Shown here: positions 34,350 to 43,667 of the stretch, one piece after another | Numbering within the stretch: the first letter of the stretch is position 1 | Layout of the letters: each line of letters begins with the position of its first letter | Origin: RH-AL1 sp965277355 | GTDB lineage: Bacteria > Pseudomonadota > Alphaproteobacteria > Rhizobiales > Beijerinckiaceae | NCBI GenBank assembly: GCA_965277355.1 | Contig: CBDICN010000001.1 | Span: forward strand, 620,001-684,000 | Direction: 5' to 3' | Length of the DNA stretch: 64,000 nt | Program-made: the position numbers and the translations under genes | Notes under the pieces: generated by a model | Told to the model about the DNA's origin: nothing | What the model saw: only the letters and a program-made list of their open reading frames with translations | Database searches by the model: none

Positions 34350-35561
34350 CTAATCGTCCCGTGCCCTGGCCAATTGCAACTCGTGGCGACGGGGTCCGCC
34401 GCGTCCGTGGAACGACGCCTCCGTGCTCGCCGGGCGGTCCGGCGGAAGCATCGCAGCCCGGCTCGTTCTTGAGGGATGGGTGTCGATCGAGTGCTCCGCT
34501 GATGGAGCGCCGTGACGCGAGGGACGCAGGGCGAGGAGCGCGAACTGCCTCGCGGCTTCGGCATCCTTCGATCTCTCGCGCGACGCAGGCCTGAGAGCGG
34601 CGCTCGCGACCCGCTCGGGCACCGGTTCGGCGCGCGACGCCCGCGAATGGTGGCGCTCCTCAGCGATCTCCCTCATCGGACGGTTGTCGCGGCGCGGCGG
34701 TTCCGCCGCGGCCAGCCGCATTCTCGGAGCAACGCTGCGGCGGTCCCGCTCGAGGACGGCGGGACGCTGCTCCTCGGCGCGTGGCCCGCTCGGCTCACGC
34801 CACGCGCGACGGGGCGGAGGCGCGGAAGGCGCAAGCGAGGCGACCCGTGCCGGCGGCTCGGCGGCGGCGACCATCGCCGTTGCGGGCTCCCATTGTGCCG
34901 GCGCCCCGTTGCGGAGGGTGGCGTAAAGCTTGGCATCATCGGATCCCGCCAGGCTCGCGCGGCCGACGTATTCGACCTTCACCCTGGTCGTGCCGTACCG
35001 CTTGTAGTCGAGCGCCTCGGCGACGCGTCTCGACACGTCCATAATCCGGTTCGAGGCATAAGGACCGCGATCGTTGACGCGGACGATCATCGAGTAGTTG
35101 TTGCGCAGGTTCGTGACCCGCGCATAGCTCGGCAGCGGCATGGTGGGATGCGCGGCCGTGAAGGCATCGCGGTCGTAGATTTCGCCGTTGGCCGTCAGAC
35201 GCCCGTGGAAGGCATCGCCATACCAGGAGGCGTTGCCGACCTGCACGATGCGCCGCTCGCTCGGATAGTAGGTCTGGCCGGCCACGGTATAAGGCTTGCC
35301 GACCAGATACTGACCGCCGCCGCGGGGCACGGGCTGGCCATCGGCGATGACGCGTCGGCTTGCCGGCCCGTAGACAGAGGAGGGAAAGTATTCCTTGCCA
35401 TGGTGCGGCGCGGTGGCGAATTGCTGCGGCTGCTGGGCGCAGCCGCCGAATGCCAAGGTCGCGAGCAGGAAGCCGGCGGCCGTCAGGCGTATCGGCCTCG
35501 GCACTATAGCGGATGTATCGAAAAGGGCACGGATGTTCGGAAAGCGGTGGCGAAAGGACAA
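34350..35561 (-). CDS. rlpA: RlpA-like septal-ring lytic transglycosylase lipoprotein
   Basis: A 403-residue outer-membrane lipoprotein with a double-psi beta-barrel that cleaves naked glycan strands. The lipobox is LAFGGC (Cys41). The catalytic domain (about 95-205) has ASWYGDAFHGRLTANGEIYDRDAFTAAHPTMP-type sequence and the catalytic Asp in VRVNDRGPYASNRIMD. Instead of a SPOR domain the C-terminal 200 residues are arginine/alanine/proline-rich and of low complexity, probably disordered. The start is TTG 35561; a GTG at 35504 would give a shorter signal peptide. It is the first gene of the leftward operon. Confidence 0.9.
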   Translation of the reverse strand: MSFRHRFPNIRALFDTSAIVPRPIRLTAAGFLLATLAFGGCAQQPQQFATAPHHGKEYFPSSVYGPASRRVIADGQPVPRGGGQYLVGKPYTVAGQTYYPSERRIVQVGNASWYGDAFHGRLTANGEIYDRDAFTAAHPTMPLPSYARVTNLRNNYSMIVRVNDRGPYASNRIMDVSRRVAEALDYKRYGTTRVKVEYVGRASLAGSDDAKLYATLRNGAPAQWEPATAMVAAAEPPARVASLAPSAPPPRRAWREPSGPRAEEQRPAVLERDRRSVAPRMRLAAAEPPRRDNRPMREIAEERHHSRASRAEPVPERVASAALRPASRERSKDAEAARQFALLALRPSRHGAPSAEHSIDTHPSRTSRAAMLPPDRPASTEASFHGRGGPRRHELQLARARDD

Positions 35562-35906
35562 GCGAGCACCCCGGCTGATCCTCCCTCGCCTCGGCAGGCA
35601 GGTCTCGGATCATATTTCGGACGCTCGCATGAACGCGCTTGCCAAACCCCTAACGCAATGGCGCTCCGATCCAGAAAAGTGTGCGTGTTGAGGATGTTAC
35701 GACTTCATTCACTACGTTCGTGGAGTTCGAGAGGCGCGCTGGCGGCGCGACCGCGTGGCGTCATACAGCCGCCTTAAAATCACCCCGTACTTGCGATGAC
35801 GCTGGTCGGACAGTCGTGCGATTCCTGGCCCGGCCGCCGACGCAATCGGAGATAGCCCGTTGCCCTTCACGATGAACCAGACCGGGGCCGCCGGCCGAGG
35901 CTCGAG
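35562..35906. other. 345-bp intergenic region between divergent rlpA and KpsE-like gene
   Basis: This region must carry promoters for both directions. I see no tRNA, no stable hairpin and no clear consensus promoter. Its only gene-like feature is a 12-codon frame (35872-35910) ending in the KpsE-like start codon, listed separately. Confidence 0.4.
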
Positions 35907-35910
35907 ATGA
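35872..35910 (+). CDS. Possible 12-residue leader peptide before the KpsE-like gene
   Basis: ATG 35872 opens a 12-codon frame (MNQTGAAGRGSR) whose TGA overlaps the KpsE-like start codon in an ATGA arrangement. It could couple translation of the weakly preceded downstream start. No ribosome site is evident, so it may be chance. Confidence 0.2.
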   Translation: MNQTGAAGRGSR

Positions 35911-37232
35911 GCGACGAGACGATTGGCAAGTCCCCCGTTCCCTTCTCGTCGAAGGAGCGGGCGGCGCTCGTCGCCAAGGCGCTGGGCGAAGCCGCGCGCC
36001 GCGCGCGCTACTCCACGAAGAGCCGCCGCAATCTCGCGACCGGCAGCGTCCGGGCTCGGCGTGGCGAACGCCTCTTGCGGCTGTTACGGATCGGCAGCTT
36101 CGTCGCCATCGTTCTGGTGCCGGGGCTCATCGCCGCGGGGTACATCTGCTTTTTCGAGTCTCCCCAGTACACCGCGGAGGCCCGCTTCACCCTTCGTGGT
36201 GGTCTGCCCCCGACGATGGACACGGTCGGCAGCCTGACCGGCGCGCCCACGATGCTGATCGTCCAAGACACCCAGATCATCATGAACTACATGCAAAGCC
36301 GCACGATGATCGAAGCACTCGACAAGAGCATCGGCCTCCAACGACTTTACCAAAATCCGGAGATCGACAGGTTTTCGCGTCTTAAGAAGAATCAGCCCAT
36401 CGAGCGGGTCCTCAGTTACTGGAAGAAGCACATCGACCTTTCGGTGCAGATGCCGGCGGGGATCGTCGTCATGACGGTGCGCGCGTTCTCGGCCCAGGAC
36501 GCCGTCAACGTGGTCAACGCCGCGATCGACGCGAGCGATCAGCTCGTCAACCAGATGAACGACGAGATGCGCAAGGATACGATCCTGCTGGCCGAAGGCA
36601 TGCGCAAGCGAGCCCAAGGCGAGGTGGTTGTTTCCCGATCCAACCTCGAAAAGGCGCGCAACGCTGAAGGCATGCTCAGCCCCGAGGCTTCGTCTACGGC
36701 GGTGATGACCCTCATTGCCGGGGTGCAGAAGCAGCTCATCACCATGCAGGAGGAGTTCGACAGTCAGCGCCGGTACGTGCGGGCGGACGCGCCGCAACTC
36801 AGGAACCTGCAATACCGGATCGACGCGGCGAAGAAGCAGGTGGCTAGCCTGCAGGCCCAGATGACGCAGCCGCAAACCGCGAAGTCTCGAACAGCTTTGG
36901 ACAATGCGGCGAGTGACGGCGCGGCAACGGCAGATGATGATGCAGGACCGAGCAAGGCGATTTCGGGGTCGATGTCGCGGCTGAACTACGCGACGCTCGA
37001 GGACATGATCGCCGATAAGATCTACGCCGCGTCGATCGCGGCGCTCGAGCATGCCCGTGTCGCCAGCGAAACCAAACTGATGTACATCAACACCTTCGTC
37101 CATCCGCAGGTGGCGGAGCAGCCAAGGTATCCGAAGCGCGGGATCGATACCGCCGTCGTACTGCTGGTGCTGACGGCTATCTGGGGTGCGTTCGTCGGCG
37201 TGCTCACTTTGACGCGCGGGAGTTTCGTGTGA
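35907..37232 (+). CDS. KpsE/CtrB-like polysaccharide export inner-membrane protein (copy 1)
   Basis: A 441-residue bitopic protein of the capsule-export polysaccharide co-polymerase type. It has a basic cytoplasmic N-terminus, a first membrane helix at about 62-84 (IGSFVAIVLVPGLIAAGYICFF), a large periplasmic part with the Wzz-like YTAEARFTLRGG strand, coiled-coil stretches (about 220-330), and a second helix near 412-435 preceded by PRYPKRGI. KpsE-type proteins bridge the ABC transporter and the outer-membrane Wza/KpsD channel. A paralogue follows 199 bases downstream, but no ABC genes are nearby. Confidence 0.82.
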   Translation: MSDETIGKSPVPFSSKERAALVAKALGEAARRARYSTKSRRNLATGSVRARRGERLLRLLRIGSFVAIVLVPGLIAAGYICFFESPQYTAEARFTLRGGLPPTMDTVGSLTGAPTMLIVQDTQIIMNYMQSRTMIEALDKSIGLQRLYQNPEIDRFSRLKKNQPIERVLSYWKKHIDLSVQMPAGIVVMTVRAFSAQDAVNVVNAAIDASDQLVNQMNDEMRKDTILLAEGMRKRAQGEVVVSRSNLEKARNAEGMLSPEASSTAVMTLIAGVQKQLITMQEEFDSQRRYVRADAPQLRNLQYRIDAAKKQVASLQAQMTQPQTAKSRTALDNAASDGAATADDDAGPSKAISGSMSRLNYATLEDMIADKIYAASIAALEHARVASETKLMYINTFVHPQVAEQPRYPKRGIDTAVVLLVLTAIWGAFVGVLTLTRGSFV

Positions 37233-37364
37233 TCGCCGCATGGATCACGGCGCCCAACCTTGCCGTTCAGATCGTTTGGCGACGAAGCTTTCACTCGGAT
37301 GCGCTCGGGTCAGCGCGACCGCTGTCCTGACCATGGTATGCTAATGAGCTATGAATGATGCGGC

Positions 37365-37380
37365 GCGGACTTGAGTCCGC
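37365..37380. promoter_or_regulatory. 16-bp palindrome GCGGACTTGAGTCCGC
   Basis: An inverted repeat (7-bp arms GCGGACT/AGTCCGC separated by TG) 52 bases before the start of the second KpsE-like gene. It could be an operator or a short hairpin in the leader. A TATGCT-like box lies just upstream (37337-37342), compatible with a promoter for that gene. Function inferred only. Confidence 0.3.
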
Positions 37381-37431
37381 CCGACGAGGGTTGGCAGCCG
37401 GTGCGATCGGATTGCAGGAGACGATGATCCC

Positions 37432-38715
37432 ATGACCGAGGTTCGCGAGCCGGACTCGCGTATCGAGCTGAAGCCGGCGGAGGAAAGCCGTCAGACCCTC
37501 GTCTCGCGGGCTCTGGCCCCGATCCGCTGGGCGAAGGGCCGAGAGGTCGCGCCGCTCGGCACCGAAAATGTCGGCATGCGCCTGCGTGACCCGCTCGAAC
37601 TCGCACCGAAGCGCAAGTTCAACATCCTGCGGTGGAGCTTTGTTGCGATTGTCGTTTTGCCGATCCTCATCTCGGGCGTGTATCTTTATGCCTTCGCCAG
37701 TGACATCTACGTTTCGGAGACTCGCTTCGCTGTTCTTCACGTCGATTCGTCCTCGAAGGAGGGTTCGAAGAGCGAAGCGTCCTCGTCGCCCCTGATGGGG
37801 GGTGCCAATCTCGGCGGACAGGATTCGGAGATCGTGGCAAGCTACATCCATAGCCCTTCGATCATTGCGGACCTCGCGAGCAGTGTAGACGTTCGAGCGA
37901 TTTTCTCGCGTTCGGAGGCTGACTTCTGGGCGCGCTTGCCCAAAGACGCGTCGGCGGAAGACCTCTCCACCTACTGGAACAAGATGATTTCGGTGTACAT
38001 TGAGAGTTCGTCGGGAATTATCACGGTGTCCGCCAGCGCGTTCCGCCGCGACGATTCGCAAGTCCTCGCGCAAGCAATTCTCGAGTCGTGCCGAAAACTC
38101 GTCAATTCAATGTCGCAGAAGATTCGCGACGACCTTAGCGGGCAAGCGGAAGATGAGGTTCGTAGAAGCGAAGGAGAAGTGCGCTTCGCGCTCGCCGATC
38201 TGACGGCGTTCCGAAACAGCCAGCATCTGATCGATCCCATCAAGCAGGCGACATCGACCAGCATGCTCATCAGCGGCCTGATGACCGAGCGCATCGAACT
38301 CGAGACCACCCTCTTCATCGCCCAGCGGGCACAGGGCCCCGACGCACCGGGCCTCAGCCTCAAGCGCGACAGGCTCGAGAGCATCAACAAGCAGATCAAG
38401 CAGTTGCAGGACCAAATCGCTGGCAACGCCGGTTCCGAGAACATGGCGACAACCCTGGCCGCTTTCGAGGAGCTCGAAATCAAGCGTCAGTTCGCCGAAC
38501 GAATGTACGGCTTCGCGCGAGACGGCGTCGAAAGAGCGCGGCTCGCCGCTCAGCAGAAATCGATCTATCTCGCCGCATTCGTGCGCCCGTCACTGCCTCA
38601 GGACTTCACGTATCCGGTGCGCGGCACCGACCTCGGCTTGATCGCGCTGGTGGGCCTCATGACGTGGTTGAGCGGACTTACGATCACCGCGTCGATCCTC
38701 GACCACCGCCTATAG
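37432..38715 (+). CDS. KpsE/CtrB-like polysaccharide export inner-membrane protein (copy 2)
   Basis: A 427-residue paralogue with the same plan as copy 1: basic N-terminus, membrane helix about 62-85 (FNILRWSFVAIVVLPILISGVYLYAF), YVSETRFAVLHVDSSS, a long periplasmic coiled-coil, and a second helix (about 398-420) after LPQDFTYPVRGTDLG. This TYPxRG signature before the last helix is typical of the KpsE/BexC/CtrB group. It is preceded by AGGAGA. That two copies lie in tandem without identical sequence suggests hetero-oligomers or two substrates. Confidence 0.85.
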   Translation: MTEVREPDSRIELKPAEESRQTLVSRALAPIRWAKGREVAPLGTENVGMRLRDPLELAPKRKFNILRWSFVAIVVLPILISGVYLYAFASDIYVSETRFAVLHVDSSSKEGSKSEASSSPLMGGANLGGQDSEIVASYIHSPSIIADLASSVDVRAIFSRSEADFWARLPKDASAEDLSTYWNKMISVYIESSSGIITVSASAFRRDDSQVLAQAILESCRKLVNSMSQKIRDDLSGQAEDEVRRSEGEVRFALADLTAFRNSQHLIDPIKQATSTSMLISGLMTERIELETTLFIAQRAQGPDAPGLSLKRDRLESINKQIKQLQDQIAGNAGSENMATTLAAFEELEIKRQFAERMYGFARDGVERARLAAQQKSIYLAAFVRPSLPQDFTYPVRGTDLGLIALVGLMTWLSGLTITASILDHRL

Positions 38716-38749
38716 CAAAGGCCGACCGGCGTCCGGCATATCGAACCCG

Positions 38750-40729
38750 ATGATAGTGGGCGCTTCCGACCGGCTGGAGCCGGAGAAAGACGTCGAGCGG
38801 CGCGCCGACGGCTTCCACGCGCTGAGCGACGAGCCGTGGCTGCACCTGCGGTCGCCCGACCTTCGTCGCTTCGCAGGGCGCTTCGTCGAGATCACCTACC
38901 GCTCGAGTCTCTGGGACGAGCCGGTACGCCCGATCTTCCGGTTCTGGACCACCGATGGCCGCTTCATTGATCGCATCGCCGCCGGGCCGGTCTGCGGGGC
39001 CGCGATCTGGACCGGGCGTGTGCCGCACGACCTTGCCCGCGTCAGCATCAGTCCGACACACCGGAAAGGGCCGTTCGCCTTCGCTGTGGAACAGGTGCGG
39101 CGGCGACACTGGGGGGCACTCGTCGCGCAGGGCTGGCAGCAGCAGAGGCGTCCGGCGCGGTCCGCCATCCTCACGCGCATTATCGGCTGGCGGCCGGAGT
39201 CGGACGTCAATCTCGCCTGGGCGATCGCGGCGCAGCCGCTCGAGGCCTACGAGGTTTGGCGAGGGTCGCGCGAGAGGCCGGCAGACCTGACGGGCTTCGA
39301 CCAGCCCCGGTGCGACTGGGCGGGGGCGCCGACGATCCGCGTGTTCGTCAATCGAAGCAACGACGAGGCGGCTCTAATGCGGACGCTTGGGTCCCTCGAA
39401 GCGCAGATCTTCGAAGGGTGGACCGCGATCGTCGGCGCGAACCCTTCCAGCGATCCGCGCGTGACGCACGGCAAGTCGCGCGGTGCGTCGCAACGCCTTG
39501 CCACCGGCGCCAATGCCCTAACGACCGCGCTCGCCGCGGGTGACAGGCTGGAGCCGGCAAGCTTGGCGCTCCTCGTCGAACAGGCCGCCCGCCATCCGTC
39601 CCGCCGCCTCTTCTACGGCGACGAGGTGCACCGCGATGCCGGCGGAACCCGGACGCCGCGTTTCCGTCCGGGTTGGGACCGTGGCGTGATGGCCGGGCAG
39701 ATCGACGGCTACGGCAGCTTCGTGCGCGGCTTCGACGCTTGGCCCGCGAACCATCAGACGCCCTTCATCGAGGATGGCGTCCTTCCGGCAAGCTTCATCG
39801 CCGGCCTCGGCCGCGACGATGTCCAGCCGCTGCACCGCTTCGTCCTCGAGACCGCACGTTCTCCCGTCATCCCGCGAGCGGCGGCCATTCGCGCCGCCGC
39901 TCCCAACGATGTCAGCGCCGCCGTTGTCATCGTGACGCGCGACCATCCTGCCCTGTTGCGCCGCATGATCGACAGCATACGCGCGCGCTCCAAACCCGAG
40001 AGCTACGGCATCGTCGTGGTCGACAACGGCAGCGTCACGCCGGAGGCCAAGGCGCTGCTGGCGGAGCTGCGGCTTCAGCGGGGCATCGTGCAGATCGATT
40101 GCTCGGGACCGTTCAACTTCTCGGCGATGTGCAACGAAGCTGCCGCCGCGTCTTCGGGCAAGGTCCTGGTCTTCCTGAACGACGACATGGAGGTCCTGAG
40201 CGAAGGCTGGCTCGACCGGCTCGCCTCGCTCGCGCTGGAGCCGACCGTCGGTGCCGTCGGCGCCAGGCTGACCTATCCCGACGGTCGCCTGCAGCACGTC
40301 GGCGTGCTCGTCGGCATGGGCGAGAGCGCGGGGCATTTCGGCGCGCCCGCTTCAGCCAACGATCCCGGCTGGGGCGGGCGCAACCGGCTGGTCCACGAGG
40401 TCTCAGCGGTGACCGGCGCCTGTCTCGCCGTCGAGCGCCGCAAATTCGAGGCGGTCGGCGGCTTCGATGCCGTTCACCTGCCTGTCGAGCTGAGCGACAT
40501 CGATCTCTGCCTCAAGCTCAACGCCCGCGGTTGGCAGACCATGGTCGATCCTCACGTCCATCTCATGCACGAGGAATCGGTGAGCCGCGGCGGCGCGACG
40601 CTGCGGCGGCTCGACGTCTACGGCGGTCAGCGGGCCGTCTTCGTCGAACGCTGGCGCCACGTGCTGCGCGACGATCCCGCTTTCCATCCGGGCCTCAGCC
40701 TGTACAGCTCTCGGCCGGCGCTCGGTTGA
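38750..40729 (+). CDS. Two-module family 2 glycosyltransferase
   Basis: A 659-residue probable polysaccharide-assembling enzyme. Residues about 1-190 match nothing I recognise. About 195-370 resembles a decayed GT-A module (SLEAQIFEGWTAIVGAN, FYGDEVHRDAGGTRTPRFRPGWDRGVM), lacking the usual DDGS nucleotide motif. About 385-640 is an intact GT2 module: VVIVTRDHPALLRRMIDSI, VVVDNGS, SGPFNFSAMCNEAAAASSGKVLVFLNDDMEVL (DxD-type), VGARLTYPDGRLQHVG and SAVTGACLAVERRKFEAVGGFD. It probably builds O-antigen, capsule or a related glycan exported with the two KpsE-like proteins upstream. Confidence 0.82.
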   Translation: MIVGASDRLEPEKDVERRADGFHALSDEPWLHLRSPDLRRFAGRFVEITYRSSLWDEPVRPIFRFWTTDGRFIDRIAAGPVCGAAIWTGRVPHDLARVSISPTHRKGPFAFAVEQVRRRHWGALVAQGWQQQRRPARSAILTRIIGWRPESDVNLAWAIAAQPLEAYEVWRGSRERPADLTGFDQPRCDWAGAPTIRVFVNRSNDEAALMRTLGSLEAQIFEGWTAIVGANPSSDPRVTHGKSRGASQRLATGANALTTALAAGDRLEPASLALLVEQAARHPSRRLFYGDEVHRDAGGTRTPRFRPGWDRGVMAGQIDGYGSFVRGFDAWPANHQTPFIEDGVLPASFIAGLGRDDVQPLHRFVLETARSPVIPRAAAIRAAAPNDVSAAVVIVTRDHPALLRRMIDSIRARSKPESYGIVVVDNGSVTPEAKALLAELRLQRGIVQIDCSGPFNFSAMCNEAAAASSGKVLVFLNDDMEVLSEGWLDRLASLALEPTVGAVGARLTYPDGRLQHVGVLVGMGESAGHFGAPASANDPGWGGRNRLVHEVSAVTGACLAVERRKFEAVGGFDAVHLPVELSDIDLCLKLNARGWQTMVDPHVHLMHEESVSRGGATLRRLDVYGGQRAVFVERWRHVLRDDPAFHPGLSLYSSRPALG

Positions 40730-40754
40730 AGACGGCCGGCGCGAGGAGGCTCAC

Positions 40755-41534
40755 GTGCAGATCGCGACCTGGAACATCAATTCGGTGCGCACGCGCATAC
40801 CCAACCTGCTCGGCTACCTTCGCGACGTTGCGCCGGACGTTCTGTGCCTCCAGGAGATCAAGTGCACGGACGAGCAGTTCCCGCGGCTCGAGGTCGAGGC
40901 CGAAGGCTACAACGTCGCCATCCACGGACAGAAGAGCTGGAACGGCGTCGCCATCCTCTCCAAGCGGCCGATGGAGGTCGAGCGCCGTCTGCCAGGTGCC
41001 GATGCGGACGAGCAGTCCCGCTACATCGAGGCCGTGATCACGACCGATGCCATCCCGGTGCGCGTCGGCTGCCTCTACCTGCCCAACGGCAATCCTCCCG
41101 ACACGGACAAGTACAGCTATAAGCTCGCCTGGATGGATCGCCTCCTCGCGCACGCCCGCGGACTGCTGGCGCTCGAGGAGCCGCTGGTCTTGGCAGGCGA
41201 CTACAACGTCATTCCTGGTCCGCGCGATGTCTGGGAGCCCGAAGCCTGGCTCGGCGACGCCCTCTACCTGCCGCAAACGCGCGCCCGTTTCCGTGCCCTC
41301 CTGAACCTCGGCCTCATCGATGCTCTGCGCGCGACGACGGATGCCGCCGGGCTCTACACGTTCTGGGACTACCAGGCCGGCGCCTGGCAACGGAACAAGG
41401 GGATCTGCATCGACCACGTACTGCTCTCGCCGCAGGCGGCGGACCGGCTGGTCAAGGTGACGATCGACAAGGCTCGACGCGCCGAGGACAAACCGTCGGA
41501 TCACGTGCCGGTGCGAATTGAGCTCGCAATCTGA
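40755..41534 (+). CDS. xth: Exodeoxyribonuclease III
   Basis: AP endonuclease/3'-5' exonuclease of base-excision repair, 259 residues. Family motifs: IATWNINSVRTR, LCLQEIKCTDEQFP, SWNGVAILSKRP, YLPNGNPPDTDKY, LVLAGDYNVIPGPRDV, TFWDYQAGAWQRNKGICIDHVLLSP and the C-terminal PSDHVPVRIEL catalytic His. The GTG start at 40755 has GAGGAGG upstream. It is likely co-transcribed with the glycosyltransferase, 25 bases before it, but is functionally unrelated. Confidence 0.95.
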   Translation: MQIATWNINSVRTRIPNLLGYLRDVAPDVLCLQEIKCTDEQFPRLEVEAEGYNVAIHGQKSWNGVAILSKRPMEVERRLPGADADEQSRYIEAVITTDAIPVRVGCLYLPNGNPPDTDKYSYKLAWMDRLLAHARGLLALEEPLVLAGDYNVIPGPRDVWEPEAWLGDALYLPQTRARFRALLNLGLIDALRATTDAAGLYTFWDYQAGAWQRNKGICIDHVLLSPQAADRLVKVTIDKARRAEDKPSDHVPVRIELAI

Positions 41535-41615
41535 GCAAAGGTCCGACGAAGCCGCGTGGCCGCGGCGTGTCTGTCGCGAACTTGACGCGAGAATTCAGCT
41601 AATGATGTAGAAGCA

Positions 41616-43667
41616 GTGATCCCGGCGCCGCAGGAGTCCGCAAAGGTGACCGCTGTCCCGTCCGCCAAGGAAGATGCTTCGGCGGAGCCGCTGTTCAGGG
41701 CGCCGAGAATCCCGTGGCCGGAAGGCACCACTTGGTTCGCGTTCCGCACCTGGGTCGCGCTCGCGGTCGGCTACTACGCGGCGTTCTTTCTCCAACTCGA
41801 GGGCGCTTCGAGCGTCGGCGTGTGCGTGCTGATCCTGGCGCAGCCGCAGCAAGGTATGGTGCTGTCGAAGTCGATCTATCGGTTCGCGGCGACGATCGTC
41901 GGCGTCGTCGTCGGCACCACGCTGAGCGCCGTGTTTCCGCAGGATCGTACGATGCTGCTGGCGAGCTTCGCCGTGGTCATGGCGATCCAGACGGCGCTCG
42001 GCAGCGTGCTGCGCGATTTTCGCTCCTACGCCTGCATTCTCGCCGGCTACACGATCGCGATCGTCTCTATCCAGAATATCGACGCGCCGAACGCGGTGTT
42101 CTCGGCGTCGATCAACCGCGCCGCGGCGATCCTCGTCGGCATCGCCGCGATCGCGCTCACGAACTCCCTGCTGGCGACCGCCGAATCCTCGCGTTCCCTG
42201 ATCTCGAAGCTGCGCGACTCGACCAAGGAGATCGTTGCGATGGCGCTCGAAGCGATGGACGAGCGCCGCTCGCCGGATCCTTCGACCTGCGTCGACATGA
42301 GCGCCAAGCTGATGCCGCTGCGCGGCCAGATCAGCTACGCGACGCCGGAAAAGCCGAACGGGCGCGCCAGGGCGAAGGGGGCGCGCAGCGCCCTTCTCGG
42401 CCTGTTCGAGATGCTTTCGGCGATCCAGGCGGTCGGCGGCGGCCTCGCGCACCTCGACCGACCCTCCGCGATCGTCGACGAGGCCTTGGAGATCGCGCGC
42501 AAGGCGCTGCGCCTTCAGAACCCGGAGACGTGCATTGAAGCGCTCGAGCGCCTGGCGCTGCCGGCGCTCGAGGCAGGGTCCCTGTCGATGCCGGAGGCTT
42601 CCGTCATCGACCGCCTCTACTTCCTGATCACGACGATGGGGCATGTCCGCGACGGCATGCGCTCGCTGCGGATGGGGTGGGCTCCGCGCCGCCTCGTGAG
42701 GATCGACGTGCACCATGATTGGTTCGCCGTCGCAATCAACGCCGTGCGGGTCGTCGTCGCCGTCGGCATCGTCGCCGCCATGTCGGTCTGGTCGGGGCTC
42801 CCCGACACGGCGTTGGCGATCCTTTTCACGGCGGTGTTCGTGTCGCTCGGCGCCGTCCAGCCCGACCCGAGCATCATGGGCAAAGCGGCGCTGTTCGGCA
42901 TGCCGGCCGTGGTCGTGATGGGCACCATCTACTCGTTCTTCATCTTCCCGCTCATCACCGGCTTTCCGCTTTTCGCCCTTTCGCTCGTGCCGATCGTCGT
43001 CGCGATGTGCTGGCTGGTGAAAATCGGGATGGGCGGCGCGGGGCTGGTCTTCGGCATCCAATCGATCGTGCTGATCTCGCCGACAAACGTTCAGACGCTC
43101 GATCCCGTCACCTTCGTCAACACGGCGACGATGTTGACCGTGTCCGGCGTTTCGATATCCCTCGCGTTCCTGCTGATCCTGCCGGTCGATCCGGCCAAAC
43201 GCCGGCTGCGATTGGCGCTCGCCGTTGGCAGCGCGCTGCGCAGAGCGCTGGCCGACGAGAAGAAGCTGGAGCAGCCGCGCGCCAGCTTGCACTACGATCG
43301 GTTGGCGCAATTCAAGACCTGGCAGAGCGGCGAGAGCGTGACGAAGGCGCGCCTCAAAACCATGACGCGGATCGTCGACATCGGCAATCTCGGCCTCGCC
43401 GTCAGGCGTGCCTGGCGCGGCCTCGACAGCGCCCGCCCAGGTGTCGATCCAGAACTCGACGCGCGAGCACGCAAGATACTGCCGAGCCTGTCGCCCAACG
43501 AGACGCTCGCGCTCGCCGGCGACTATCTTGCGGCGGCGAAGGGCAAGCCCGCTGCGTCGGCGCTCGCAACCTTGCACGCCGCAGCGGCTCTTTACGGCAC
43601 GGCTCTGCTTACCAATGCGGAAACCCGGCTCCTGCGGCATGCCGACCTTCTGAGACGCAAGACATGA
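41616..43667 (+). CDS. FUSC-family efflux membrane protein (AaeB-like)
   Basis: A 683-residue inner-membrane protein of the FUSC/AaeB/YccS type. The membrane half at about 40-175 (FRTWVALAVGYYAAFFLQL, LILAQPQQGMVLSKSIYRFAATIVGVVVGTTL) is followed by a cytoplasmic region, and a second membrane half at about 365-520. AaeB exports aromatic carboxylic acids together with the periplasmic adaptor AaeA. The downstream DUF1656 and HlyD genes complete that set. Start GTG 41616 is the longest plausible; it overlaps the next gene (ATGA). The 81 bases upstream have a TTGACG box. Confidence 0.88.
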   Translation: MIPAPQESAKVTAVPSAKEDASAEPLFRAPRIPWPEGTTWFAFRTWVALAVGYYAAFFLQLEGASSVGVCVLILAQPQQGMVLSKSIYRFAATIVGVVVGTTLSAVFPQDRTMLLASFAVVMAIQTALGSVLRDFRSYACILAGYTIAIVSIQNIDAPNAVFSASINRAAAILVGIAAIALTNSLLATAESSRSLISKLRDSTKEIVAMALEAMDERRSPDPSTCVDMSAKLMPLRGQISYATPEKPNGRARAKGARSALLGLFEMLSAIQAVGGGLAHLDRPSAIVDEALEIARKALRLQNPETCIEALERLALPALEAGSLSMPEASVIDRLYFLITTMGHVRDGMRSLRMGWAPRRLVRIDVHHDWFAVAINAVRVVVAVGIVAAMSVWSGLPDTALAILFTAVFVSLGAVQPDPSIMGKAALFGMPAVVVMGTIYSFFIFPLITGFPLFALSLVPIVVAMCWLVKIGMGGAGLVFGIQSIVLISPTNVQTLDPVTFVNTATMLTVSGVSISLAFLLILPVDPAKRRLRLALAVGSALRRALADEKKLEQPRASLHYDRLAQFKTWQSGESVTKARLKTMTRIVDIGNLGLAVRRAWRGLDSARPGVDPELDARARKILPSLSPNETLALAGDYLAAAKGKPAASALATLHAAAALYGTALLTNAETRLLRHADLLRRKT

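Noticed and set aside
41535..41615. Consensus sigma-70 promoter before the FUSC gene
   Set aside because: TTGACG is present but no acceptable -10 box lies at the right spacing before the start codon, so I did not list it.
41595..43640. A 681-codon open frame on the minus strand opposite the FUSC gene
   Set aside because: Its composition is dominated by Arg, Asp, His and Gln, as expected for an antisense frame of a GC-rich gene; the plus strand has clear membrane helices and a three-gene efflux context.
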